Shown piece after piece: positions 12,864 to 23,929 of a stretch of 64,000 nucleotides of DNA. The notes beneath the pieces are model-generated. The model was given only the letters and a program-made list of their open reading frames with translations, was not told where the DNA came from and ran no database searches. The first letter of the stretch is position 1, and each line of letters starts with the position of its first letter. The DNA is taken from assembly GCA_019914945.1 (NCBI GenBank), contig CM034112.1, positions 6,766,001 to 6,830,000 of the forward strand, in the 5' to 3' direction. The position numbers and the translations under genes were made by a program. This DNA is from Typha latifolia. Lineage: Eukaryota > Streptophyta > Magnoliopsida > Poales > Typhaceae.

Positions 12864-15106
12864 TGTGACACCCACACTCGTAAACACGTTCATAGCACGA
12901 GCCCACACGACACGTGCATAGCACCTGACTAATCGGTTTGTTACTGACAACCAAATAAACACGTAGTAACATCATAATTTTCTCCACAATATCTAAACTA
13001 AGAATAACCCAAGTCTAACTGTCAACAGCATACAGATAACCTTACTTGGGCCCCACATAGGCCACAACACATCATCAAGAGCTTTTCACAACTACATATA
13101 CACAACAGAGGTATATACATAATTATACAAGTACAAAGTCACCTGCTAAGGTATAAGACAAGGATACAGATACACTTTGGAGAATGTCTACTATTACATC
13201 AGATAAGATAACTCAACTGGCATACAACACTAACCACACCCTACTCCTCATGCACCAGCAAGACCTCTAAGGGAGTATCCTGCTCTTCGCAATCACCTGG
13301 GTTTTTGGAAAGTAGAAAACAAGAGAGTCATGAGCTAAAGGCTCAGTGAATAGACCTTACCCCGAATCAGTGATGCTAAGCAGAGAGTAAATCAAGTACT
13401 GGATAATATGAATCAGAAAGATTATCATGTCATGAATGAGTAAATGAATGTGTCATCAATACTACATAAATGAAATATAGATAACATGTCATGTCATAAA
13501 TGATAAAAAATACATAATCCTCGACAATGAATAAACATATCACCACGTCATATGTTCATCATAACTCTCTCTCAAATATGACACACGATGCATGCCGACC
13601 CTGACAATGCTATGATATCAGATACAATTATATATGATGTATATTGACCACTCAATAATTAGGCATGTCAGATAATAATGAAGTCATATGCATTTCTTAA
13701 CATCACGATCATTACCGACATCTCGGTATAATATCGTCATACTAGACCACGTGCACGCCAACACCGTGCCGGTCTCAACATCATGCCCGAAGGCTCGAGC
13801 ATACTCGCCATCCGCAAGGAGTATCTCAAATATAATTATACCCCGCCACCACCGCTAGGGTATCAACATCCATCCGCACCGGGCACACACATAGTTGATA
13901 GAAACCTCGTGAGGATAACTCGCCACATATGCCCCGGCGAACGGCATGTGTCCGAAATCGCCGCGCACACGGACTAACGACCTCGGACGTAAGGCCAACA
14001 GGATCGCAACCATGTCGAGCGATCAATCATCCACCAAGCGCGTCCTAACCCTCGCGCCCACTCAGGTATCCTCACGCTTTCTATCAACTATCCTATCAAT
14101 CACATTTCATGCTTTCCTTCTAAATGACAAATCATATGCATATATTCAGTACGATAACAAGTCAATGCATAACAGGAATTTAAGTGGAATAAGAATCAAG
14201 AGAAAATGATGCAATGTAGTCTCCAACTGTATCGTCAACACATGCATACTCATGCTAATCTATTACATGCATACTCATGCTACAGATCAACTCGGTAAAC
14301 AATCATAACAGTAGAATCATCTCTGATCATCTCTATATATATCACCAATGTACTCTTATTCTAAATCAGCATAATCGAATGCATGATAAAATATGCTTGA
14401 CTATAATTATCTCTAGATAAAATCATATAATCATGCTGGAGGCCAAAACATGCATATATACAAATATATAATATAACCTAATTTGAGAAATGCGTTTAAG
14501 GGATAAGACTACTCACACCACTGCAAATACCAAACCACCACTCGTTCACGCTACTACGATATCGATCACGCCTCGATAGCTAAGTCCACGGAATCTTAAA
14601 CAGGGGGGTCGGGATCTGAAATTATTTATAGCAAATATGTCAGCCTTTCTATTAATTTAAAATTAACCAGACAAAAGAATAGTTTCTTATTGTAATTATG
14701 TACTCTTCAAATATTTGTTTTTGTTATTTATTAATCATAATTATATTATTTATTTGTGTATTTAGAATATATTTTATCTGTCTATTATTCTCTTTGATAA
14801 TTAAGAAAATAAGAATTAAGTTACTACAATTAATTACGTAAAAAAATATACGTATAAAATTCCTTAGGATTAAAATAGTAATTTATATTGCAGGCATTTT
14901 GCTAAACATGGTATAATTAGAACTATATACTAGCTATGATATAATTATATTTAATTTGTATAACTTAATTACATTAAATTAACTAAGCTAACCTAATTGT
15001 GCATATATATATATATATATATAGAAAGAGAAGAGAGAGAAAACGAAAAAAAACAGAAAATAGAATTGCATTTAGTGCTGGGCTCAGCCCAGCACCATGC
15101 ACAGCT
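12864..15106 (-). repeat. Tekay-like LTR (copy B), truncated
   Basis: It starts TGTGACACCC (the 3' terminus of a minus-strand LTR) and shares with copy A the GTGAATAGACCTTACCCCGA block (13,346 on), the run at 14,020-14,200 (GTCGAGCGATCAATCATC) and the AT-rich middle. It ends near 15,106 in AGCACCATGCACAGCTAG, where a copia LTR begins, so its promoter-side end is missing. It truncates the MULE on its left. Confidence 0.75.
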
Positions 15107-15680
15107 AGAATCCACGATTCACCGCTTCTCGTGATTGAAGTCCAATCTCAGTAACCCTCGAGATTGATCTTTCGTCTAGATAGCCCTTAAGACGAAAGAT
15201 TAACTTTTGTAGATGAGTGGAACCTTGTTAGTTGAAGAACCGATGTAGCCTCAAGAAGTCTCATTCAATAATGCTTCTTCAACCACCCTAGAGATAGGGG
15301 TTCACAATCATTATATATAATCTCCAAGATAGAGCTAAATCCAAGTTTTATCCGTACTCACGAAAGTACAAGATAGAGTCAAATACAAATCTTATCTGTA
15401 CTCACGAAAGTACAAGATAGAGTCAAATCCAAATCCAAGTTCACAATCATTATTCTTCAGGTTGCGTTCGAACGCGTTTGTGAACGCGGCTCTTGTCTGT
15501 GTGAACGCAGTACCCGCGTTCGAACGCGTTTGTGAACGCGGTGTGAACTCGACGGCTTTTCTCCAATAATCTTGCAATTCTTCAAACCAGAGATATTCTA
15601 GACTTGTGTAAAGCTCATATATATGAAAAAATATACTTAGAATATTTTGTATACAATTGCCAACAAATAAAAACCTAACA
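15107..15680 (-). repeat. Copia family S 3' LTR, truncated, minus strand
   Basis: It is the reverse complement of much of the intact LTR at 17,699-18,833. Its right end, CCTAACA, is the LTR start on the minus strand and abuts a polypurine tract (15,681 on; minus strand GCCAAAGGGGGAGAT). The last 270 bases or so of the LTR 3' end are missing on the left. It contains GCGTTCGAACGCG palindromes at 15,466 and 15,513. Confidence 0.8.
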
Positions 15681-17234
15681 ATCTCCCCCTTTGGCAATTT
15701 GTGACAAAACACCTAGGTTACAAGATATTACTCAGACTTCAAATGAGCAATCAACAAGACTAGAATATTTTGCACATCAATCCCTGCAAATAAACATATA
15801 CCAATCCAAGATCAAGTGAAAATAACTTGAAATGAATAAACAATCCAACCACAAGTTATCAATGGAGCATAAGTTCAAAAGTACTTAAACACAGAAAGTT
15901 CACAATTTCTCCAAGCAAAGTTATAAGCAAGATTAGAAAGACAGAAATACTCTAATAAACTCCCCCTATTGCCATGCTCCCCCTACACATGTAAACTCTA
16001 AAACTTTAAACTCGCACCACACACGACACACTAGACACTCTCCCCCTTTTTGACACAAATGCCAAAGACTAGGAACTCGGAGGGAACTGACAATGAAGAA
16101 ACCATGAAGGCCCTAAATGAAACCCATCTTTCACTTGAAAACACTAAGATATCACATTCAATCGCACAAGAAACATCAAGATATTAACTTTAACGTGATC
16201 AAAACTCGAAACCGCACGAAATCAATCAAGATCAAGAGACTTAATTGAATAAAAAATAAGAAAATTGATGAATGATCATACCTCGCAAAAAGTGAAGAAA
16301 ATCTTGAAGTTTCGGCCAAAAGACTTTAAAAGGGTTTGAAGTGAAAATTTTGATGAAAAAGATGAAGATCTTGAGGATTTGGATTTTTTTTTAAATTTAA
16401 ACTAAAACAAATCAAAAATCTTTTTGGAGATGCACTTCTAGAAAATTCAAAATAGATTCAAGACATAGAATATGACAATCAAATGAAAAAGTCATACACA
16501 GATCAATCAAATCATCAAGAGCATATTTATAATCAATTCTAATGCATCACTCAAAATTAAATTAATCTTGATTGATCATAACGATATATATATGCAAGAT
16601 GAGCATAGATAACATGAACCAATCTTCTTAAACAAACTTTCCTATATAAATAATGATGCAACACAGTAGTCAAATCGACTTAGTATTGAAATTTTGCACT
16701 TTTCGACTTATTCTCCATAACATAACAGGAATTTTCCTGTATTTTTTAAAAAAAAAAATTAGGTGCAATGATGGCTTTCACACATGAGTAGGTAGCCCTT
16801 TTCTTGTAATACAAATTAAATAAAGTGCAAGAAAAAATTCACATCTATCATTTTTTTTTTGAATTTGTATGTAATGTACTGAGTCAAACTGGACTCGAAA
16901 CAAGACGGCTTTCACACTAACTCAGTGTAGCCCTTTTCATTGATCTTTTATGAACATATTTTTTATGACTAAGCATGATGTCAAACTGTGCAAATCAAAG
17001 TTAATAGTGAGCTATTTAAAAAAAATATTCATGATATCATGCTCACACAAGAATACACATACATTATGAGTGCATCAAAATTTTTATTATTATAGAAGTC
17101 GAGGGAGTGACAAAATCAAAATTGAAACAATATACTACAAGATGACAAAATTGACTATAATAACTCATAATCAAGAGAAAAATCATATTTTTATGTCAAG
17201 AGTATATTATTGAATCTAGGAGTGCATCAATTTT
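15681..17234 (-). mobile_element. Copia family S internal spacer, coding region deleted
   Basis: There is no recognisable protein. The stretch starts with the polypurine tract next to the 3' LTR and has a second AAAAAGGGGGAG-like tract near 16,040. Two GACGGCTTTCACAC boxes lie near 16,772 and 16,904. About 16,395-17,220 aligns with 20,866-21,690, the 3' spacer of the larger copia relic at 20.9-28.9 kb, so both are one family. The coding region and the 3' half of the 5' LTR have been deleted. Confidence 0.65.
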
Positions 17235-17698
17235 GCTTCAAGAAGTCTCCTTCAATAATGCTTCTTCAACCACCCTAGAGATAGGGTTTCACAATCCTTA
17301 TATATGATCTCTAAGATAGAGCCAAATCCAAGTCTTATCTGTACTCACGAAAGTACAAGATAGAGCCAAATCCAAATCTTATCCGTACTCACGAAAGTAC
17401 AAGATAGAGCCAAATCCTAATCTTATCCGTACTCACGAAAGTACAAGATAGAGCCAAATCCAAATCTTATCTGCACTTATGAAAGTACAAGATAGAGCCA
17501 AATCCTAATCTTATCCGTACTCACGAAAGTACAATATTCTTAAACTTTGTTGGTGCGTTCGAACGGGCTCGAGTGCGTTCGAACGCGACAGCTTGAATTC
17601 TTCAGGTTGCGTTCGAACGCGTTTGTGAACGCAGCTCTTGGTCTGTGTGAACGCAGTACCCGCGTTCGAACGCGTTTGTGAACGCGGCTCTCTGTCTG
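17235..17698 (-). repeat. Copia family S 5' LTR, left part
   Basis: It is the reverse complement of about 18,000-18,430. It holds five 44-bp repeats (TCTTATCCGTACTCACGAAA) at 17,330-17,535, then palindrome repeats. It is interrupted at 17,698 by a solo LTR and continues at 18,834. The 5-mer GTCTG occurs on both sides of the insert (17,694-17,698 and 18,834-18,838). Confidence 0.8.
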
Positions 17699-18833
17699 TG
17701 TTAAGTTTTTATTTGTTGGCAATTGTGTACAAAATATACTAAGTATAATTTTTCATGTATATGAGCTTTACACAAGTCTAAAATATCTCTGGTTTGAAGA
17801 ATTGCAAGATTATTAGAGAAAAGCCGTCGAGTTCACACCGCGTTCACAAACGCGTTCGAACGCGATGCGTTCACAAACGAGTTCGAACGCGAAATCTGCG
17901 TTCACACAGACAGAGAGCTGCGTTCACAAACGAGTTCGAACACGAAATCTGCGTTCACACAGACAGAGAGCCGCGTTCACAAACGCGTTCGAACGCGAAA
18001 TCTGCGTTCACACAGACAGAGAGCCGCGTTCACAAATGTGTTCGAACGCGGGTACTGCGTTCACACAGACCGAGAGCTGTGTTCACAAACGCGTTCGAAC
18101 GCAACCTGAAGAATTCAAGCTGTCGCGTTCGAACGCACTCGAGCCCGTTCGAACGCACCAACAAAGTTTAAGAATATTGGACTTTCGTGAGTACGGATAA
18201 GATTTGGATTTGGCTATATCTTGAAGATCGTGAGTATGGATAAGATTTGGATTTGGCTCTATCTTGTACTTTCGTGAGTACGGATAAGATTATGATTTGG
18301 CTCTATCTTGTACTTTCGTGAGTACGGATAATATTTGGATTTGGCTCTATCTTGGAGATGATATATAAGGATTGTGAAACCCTATCTCTAGTGTGGTTGA
18401 AGAAGCATTATTGAAGGAGACTTCTTGAGGCTAAATCGGTTCTTCAACTAACAAGGTTCCACTCATCTACAAAAGTTAATCTTTCGTCTTAAGGGCTATC
18501 TAGACGAAAGATCAATCTCGAGGGTTACTGAGATTGGACTTCAATCACGAGAAGCGGTGAATCGTGGGTTCTAGCGAGCAAGACTGAGAGGAACAAAGTC
18601 GTTTGGATCGACGGGTTGTTTTGAGAGTCAGTCTTGTAACTGCTACTATTCTAGTGATTGGTTTTGATCCGAGTTTGGATCCGTGGTTTTTTCCCATTTG
18701 GGTTTTTCCACGTTGAAATCTTGGCGTTCATCTCTACTTTTATTTTTAATGTTTCTTCCGACTTTTACTTAAGCGAACGAGCGAGATCATTGCCTAGTGT
18801 TTAGATACATACTTGTGTCTAGGGGTTTTTTCA
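17699..18833 (+). repeat. Copia family S solo LTR, plus strand, nested in a minus-strand LTR
   Basis: The 1,135-bp LTR begins TGTTAAGTTTTTATTTG and ends GGTTTTTTCA, giving TG...CA termini. A perfect 5-bp duplication, GTCTG, flanks it. It has no internal region, so it is a solo LTR left by LTR-LTR recombination. It contains the 53-bp palindrome tandem (17,836-18,110) and the 44-bp repeats (18,180-18,355). It lies opposite to the LTR that contains it. Confidence 0.88.
17836..18110. repeat. 53-bp tandem repeat with GCGTTCGAACGC palindromes
   Basis: Four to five units of about 53 bp each contain GCGTTCACAAACGNGTTCGAACGCG, then GCGTTCACACAGACAGAGAG. The open frames across it (for example 17,794-18,171) are by-products of a unit with few stops and are not treated as genes. 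Confidence 0.85.
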
Positions 18834-19021
18834 GTCTGTGTGAACGCAGTACCCGCGTTCGAACGCGTTTGTGAATGCAGTGTGAACTCGACGGCTTTTC
18901 TCCAATAATCTTGCAATTCTTCAAACCAGAGATATTCTAGACTTGTGTAAAGCTCATATACATGAAAAAAATATAACTTAGAATATTTTGTACACAATTG
19001 CCAACAAATAAAAAACTAACA
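18834..19021 (-). repeat. Copia family S 5' LTR, right part
   Basis: It starts with the GTCTG duplication and runs to ACTAACA at 19,021, the reverse complement of the LTR start TGTTAGTTTTTTATTTG. It is an inverted copy of about 17,699-17,880 and completes the LTR begun at 17,235. Confidence 0.82.
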
Positions 19022-20650
19022 CAACCATCAGCCATCACCATACTCTGTCATATGCTAAGAGTATATCTAGTACTAGTCTGGATATCGTTCGGTCATCACA
19101 TCACATATATATGTATTTTTATAATTTTCTATACATGATAGATCATATGCATATATCTAGTACTACAACAGATCATGCAACTCAAGAATATAGGTAATAA
19201 AGAAGCTATGAGAAAAATGATGCAATGCAATCTCTAACCATATATCTAACACATGCATACCCTTACTAGTCTATCGCATGCATACTCATGCTAGAGATCA
19301 TCTCGACATAAAGTCATAACAGTATAATTGTCTCCAATCATTTTTGTATATCATCAGCATACTCATATCCCAAATTTGTCTAATAAAATGCATGATAAAA
19401 TATGCTCGATTGGAATCATCTCTAGATAAGGTCGTATAATCATGCTGAAGGCCAAATTATGTATATACATAATTATATAATAGATCCTAATTTGATAAAA
19501 TGTCTAGGGGATAAGCCTACTCACCGCAACTATAATTACCAAACAACCACTCCACCCGACTACAATAACGATCAGTCCTTCCACGAGGTCTTGAATAGAG
19601 GGGTCAAAATATGAAATTATTTATAATATATAATGTCAGTCTTTCTACAAATTAAAATTAACTTGACTAAAAGATAATTCCTCGTTGTAATTATATACTA
19701 TTAATTCTTATATTTATTTTGTTATTTATTAACCATAATTGTATTATCCAATAATTTATTTTAAGACATGATTATCTGCCTATTATTCTCTTTGATAATT
19801 AAGAAAATAGGAATTAAAAATTAATGTAAGTAATTACATATGAATATATGTACATAACTCTAATAATTACTATACCTAGCTAGGATTAATATTGTAAATT
19901 ATATTTCATGTATTTTGCTAATCCTAGTATAATTAGATTTATTTACTAACCATGATATAATTAAATTAAATTTATAGAAATTAAATACTTTTGATTAACT
20001 ATAATAATTAAATAACTAATAACATAATTTAAAAAAATATTATACATAGTGCTCGACTCAGCCTAGCACCTCAACACTGCAGGTGCTTGGCTAAGCCCAG
20101 CACCTATGCATGGTGCTGGGCACCATCCAGCTAGGGGTAGTCTGCCCGAGGAGAAGAAGAAGAAGAAGAAGAAGAAGAAGAAGAAGAAGAAGAAGAAGAA
20201 GAAGAAGAAGAAGAAGAAGAAGAAGAAGGAAAGGGGGTTGGGCCACAGGGAAGGGGAACGGCCGCTGGCGGCCACTTAGCGGCCGACAACATAGTCCTCT
20301 AGCGGCCTCAAAGGGAAATCGTGAGAGAGAGGTGGAGATCTAAAGAGAAAGAGAGATAGAGAGAGAGAAGGAAGAAGAAAGAGACTCTCTAATGGGTAGA
20401 AGGGCAGACGGTGGCTCTTCCCGGCAGTCGGTGCCTGCTGGGGGATTAGAGTGAGAGAGAGAGAGAGAGCTGGAGAGAGAGCAAGAGTGGTCGAGAGAAT
20501 TAGAGGGGCAGAAAGAGAAAATTAGAGAGAGAGAGAGAGAGGGGTCGGGGTGGTCACGTGGCTGCAGCGGCGGGCACGAGGTCGGCTATAGCGTGGCCGG
20601 TTGCATCCTGCTCAGCTAATTAAATTTTTTTTACTACTTGGGTTATTATA
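19022..20650 (-). repeat. Tekay-like LTR (copy C), truncated
   Basis: It ends GGGTTATTATA, which on the minus strand is TATAATAACCC, a one-base variant of the family start. Its left part (CAACCATCAGCCATCACC and on) is the reverse complement of 54,730-54,820 in copy F. The far 3' end is missing. Because it repeats content already present in copy B, it is a separate LTR and not the other half of B. It contains a long GAA microsatellite. Confidence 0.75.
20151..20230. repeat. (GAA)n microsatellite, about 25 units
   Basis: It is an almost pure GAA/AGA run inside Tekay-like LTR copy C. GAA-purine tracts can form triplex DNA and are length-unstable. Open frames on both strands here (poly-Arg, poly-Phe) are artefacts. 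Confidence 0.95.
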
Positions 20651-20865
20651 GAAATCATAGCTACTTTATATTTCAAATCACTGATATGGTTGCTGAGTTG
20701 ATTAAATGCTTGTGCATAAACTAAAACTCTCATAGGAGTCATCATCAGAAATTGCCTTAGAAGAAGAACTTCTTCATGGAATTCACTTGGTTCAGCGACT
20801 GAAGAGGAACTCGATTTAAATGGAGATGGAGAATCATGAGCTTGTGTTCCCGCATTTGAACATAA
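20651..20865 (-). other. Unrecognised open stretch between LTR copy C and the copia spacer
   Basis: On the minus strand about 70 codons are open without a stop, reading a Ser-rich part (SPSPFKSSSSSVAEPSEF), then EEVLLLRQFLMMTP and NQLSNHISDLKYKV, coiled-coil-like. It could be a retroelement gag or env-like remnant. I do not recognise it. Confidence 0.25.
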
Positions 20866-21889
20866 CCATTTTTTTTAATCTAGAAAATCCTAAATATTTT
20901 TGGAGATGCACTTCTAAAAGGTCAGAGTTAATTTCAAGACATAAATATGTCAATCAAATAAAATAAGTTATACACAGATCAATTAAGCCATCAAAAGCAT
21001 ATTATATTCAACTCTAATGCATCACGCATAAATTAAAGATTAATCTTGATTGATCATAATAAAATGCATATGTATGCTAAGCATAGACAATATGAAATAA
21101 TCTTCCTAAAATAAGCTTTCCTATTAAACAATAATACAATATAGTTGTCAAATTGACTTAGTATCATCAATTGATGCACTTTTTGACTTATTCTCCAAAC
21201 TTAACAGGAATTTTCTTCTATTATTTTGATCATTTTTACTATATAAGTGCAATGACGGCTTTCACACATGAGTAGGTAGCACTTTTCTTGTAGTATATAA
21301 TGAATGATATATAAATATGTTATTTCAAATTTTCAAGCAAATAACTGAGTCAAACGGGACTCTAAATAAGACGTCTTTCACACTAACTTATTGTAGTTGA
21401 TGTTTTTTTAATATAATACTTTTGACTAAGTATGTGGTCAAACTATGCAAATTACAATTAATAGTGAGCTACTCAAGAAAATATTTCATAAAATCATACT
21501 CACTTAAAAATATACACACGTCATGAAGGCATTAAATTTAATTAATACAAAAGTCAAGAGGGTGAATAAATTAGAATTTACACAATATATTTCAAGATGA
21601 TAAATTTGACTATAATCACTCATTATCAATGAAAATCTCTCTCTTTATATATACACAAAATATTTTGAATCTAGAAGTGCACCAATTTTTTTATTAAAAA
21701 AACTCTAAACATCAAAGGAAAAATACCCATATGCAAATTAAAATAGAAAAAATAAATCAAAAGATTTGCAAATCAACCAAAAAAAATGACACAACATGAA
21801 AACCTAAATAAAAAAACATGCATCCCACACTAATAAAATTAAAAAATATCAGTCTAAAACACAAATCTCGAAAGAAGTACGAAAATATC
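20866..21889 (-). mobile_element. Copia family S 3' spacer of the large minus-strand element
   Basis: It aligns with 16,395-17,220, including the boxes GACGGCTTTCACACATGAGT (21,255) and GACGTCTTTCACACTAACTT (21,381). It is non-coding and AT-rich, and lies between the RNase H relic and where a 3' LTR would be expected. A long untranslated spacer between pol and the 3' LTR is known in Sire-type copia elements; placement in that lineage is inference. Confidence 0.6.
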
Positions 21890-23271
21890 TAAATCTTTGT
21901 ATATCTAAAGGCTTTGTATACAAATCACCAACTATTTTTTCGTCTCAACATATTCATGTGCTAATTTTGTCTTCAACCAATTCATGTATGAAATAATGTC
22001 GGACGTCAATGTGTTTTGTACGTGAGTGTTGAATATAATTTTTTGATATATTAATAGCACTTATATTGCCATAATAAACAACCATTGTGTCATGTTCAGT
22101 GCCATAGTCATATGTTTCATTTACAGTAATTTTGAACAATAACTGCCAACTGTAATGTACTTCGTCTCTACAGTAGATAAAGATATTGAATTCTACTTCT
22201 TACTATACCAAGCAACAAGATTATTTTCAATGTAAAAGCAACCACCAAAGGTACTCTTTCTATCATCGCATGAACCTGCCTAATTAGAATTTGTGTATCC
22301 CGATATGATAACTCGTATGTAAATCAGATATCCAAATCAACTGTGCCGCTGACATATTTTATGATATGTTTCATGTCAAATAAATGTGTCTTCTTAGGTT
22401 TAGACCAAAACTTAGCACACACACCAACACTGAATGCAATGTTTTATCTACTCGCAGATAAGTACAAAAGACTACCAATCATGCTCTAATATATTGTCTT
22501 ATCAACACTTTTTTTCTAGCATGTTTTGCATTTTCTAATCCAAATTTTGTCACTAGATTTCTAACATACTTGGTTTGAGTTTTAAAAATCCCTCTCTCCA
22601 ATTGATTAATTTGAAATCTCGAAAAAAACTTCAACTCACCCATCATGCTTATCTCCAAATAACTATACATAAGATTTGCAAACTCCTAGCCAAATTTTGA
22701 CTCGTTGGTTGGAAGATAATGACATCCATATAAATTTGTGCCACAACTAAATTCTTGTTCTCACATCTATTGAACAAAGTCTTGTCCACTCCCCCTCGAG
22801 TGAATTCTGCATTCACTGAAAAAAGTGGTTAACTTTTCATACCAAACTCTTGGAGCTTGTTTTAGCCTTTAGAGAGCCTTTTTCTATTTATACATATGAG
22901 AAGAAAATTTTGGATCTTCAAAACCCTGAGGTTGTTCGACATATACATCATCATTTAAAACACCATTCAACAAAGCACTTTTAACATCCATTTGAAATAA
23001 TTTTAAATTTTAAATGACAAACAATGACAAGAAGTATACTAATTGACTCTAGTCTAGAAATTGGTGCAAATGTCTCGTCAAAATCTATACCCTCAATCTA
23101 AGTATATCCTTGTGCTACTAGTCTAGCTTTGTTTCTAACTATATTGCCATGTTCATCACTCTTATTCTTATATATCCATTTTATTCCAATTACATTCACA
23201 TTCTTAGGTCTAAGAATTAAATACCGAACATTATTTTTAGTAAATTGCTCTAGTTCCTCATTCATCGCATT
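21890..23271 (-). pseudogene. Copia family S RT (C-terminal part) and RNase H
   Basis: Read leftward: RT start NEELEQFTKNN...NVIGIKWIYKNKSDE...RNKARLVAQGYT (23,283 to 23,098); an altered RT box YMDVIIF in place of YVDD (about 22,715); YLEISMMGELKFF; then RNase H with LVAWYSKKQNSISLSTVETK (about 22,180) and VYYGNISAI. The second catalytic Asp of RT is Val. Many stops and shifts are present. The hAT-type element at 23,272 splits this from its upstream part. Confidence 0.8.
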
Positions 23272-23346
23272 TAAGCGTGGCAATCGAGCCTGGTTAAGCG
23301 GGTTCAGGTCGCGTCGGATTTAGATCAGGTCAACTTTATCTTGACA

Positions 23347-23470
23347 CAAACACGACCCGATTAATAAACGGGTTGCATTTGGTAAACACAAACACGACCC
23401 GATTAATAAACAGGTTGTATTTGGTAAACACAAATACGACTCGATTAATAAACTGGTAACACAACTTGAC
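23347..23470. repeat. 42-bp subterminal tandem repeat of the hAT-type element
   Basis: Three degenerate copies contain CACGACCCGATTAATAAACG, then GGTTGCATTTGGTAAACAC. Subterminal repeats in hAT elements commonly serve as transposase-binding sites; that role is inferred. Confidence 0.7.
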
Positions 23471-23824
23471 CTACCTAACCCGTTTAATAAACGGGTCGAG
23501 TTAACACAACATACTAACATGACCTGTCTAACCTGTATACTTAAATAGGTCATGTTAACCTGACAATATAAAACGAATCATCTAACCCATTTAATATAAA
23601 TCTTATATAAAATTCAATATTTACTGATATATCCTATATAAATAGTGTATTATACATACAAAATAGCTTATAACCAACTCAAAACTCATACATAAACAAA
23701 ATTACAATCCTAATACATATATGTTCATCTCCTTAGGCCAAACATGTCGTGTCACATGTCCCACCGAAGTATTCAAATCCATTTCCTTGCTCTTCTTTCT
23801 CCTCCACTTTCCCTTTTTTAGGAG

Positions 23825-23925
23825 ATGACGACCATGGAGCTCCTCCGTCGCCTCTCCTCTTCTTCCACCTCCTCCATCCGCCACATTGTGGCCGGCCTCA
23901 TGCTCAAGCCGAGCCTAGCAGGTGA
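23825..23925 (+). pseudogene. Possible transit-peptide exon of the captured PDH E1-alpha
   Basis: The frame from 23,825 reads MTTMELLRRLSSSSTSSIRH and continues VAGLMLKPSLAG, Ser/Arg-rich with no acidic run before the end, like a mitochondrial targeting sequence. It ends at GCAG|GTGAG (about 23,923), a good splice-donor match. About 1.5 kb later the PDH E1-alpha mature region begins in the same orientation. Targeting sequences are poorly conserved, so the link to PDH rests on position. Confidence 0.4.
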
Positions 23926-23929
23926 GAAA

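Noticed and set aside
17836..18110. CRISPR-like regular repeats
   Set aside because: Units are contiguous tandem copies without unique spacers, inside a plant retrotransposon LTR.
17794..18200. Open frames of 125 and 111 codons
   Set aside because: They run through the 53-bp tandem repeat of the copia LTR. The repeat has few stops in several frames and no family resemblance.
20063..20343. Poly-Phe and poly-Arg open frames
   Set aside because: Produced by the (GAA)n microsatellite.
12864..20650. Tekay LTR copies B and C as two halves of one LTR split by the copia element
   Set aside because: Both contain the AT-rich middle and the CAGCACC region, so their content overlaps and they must be separate copies.
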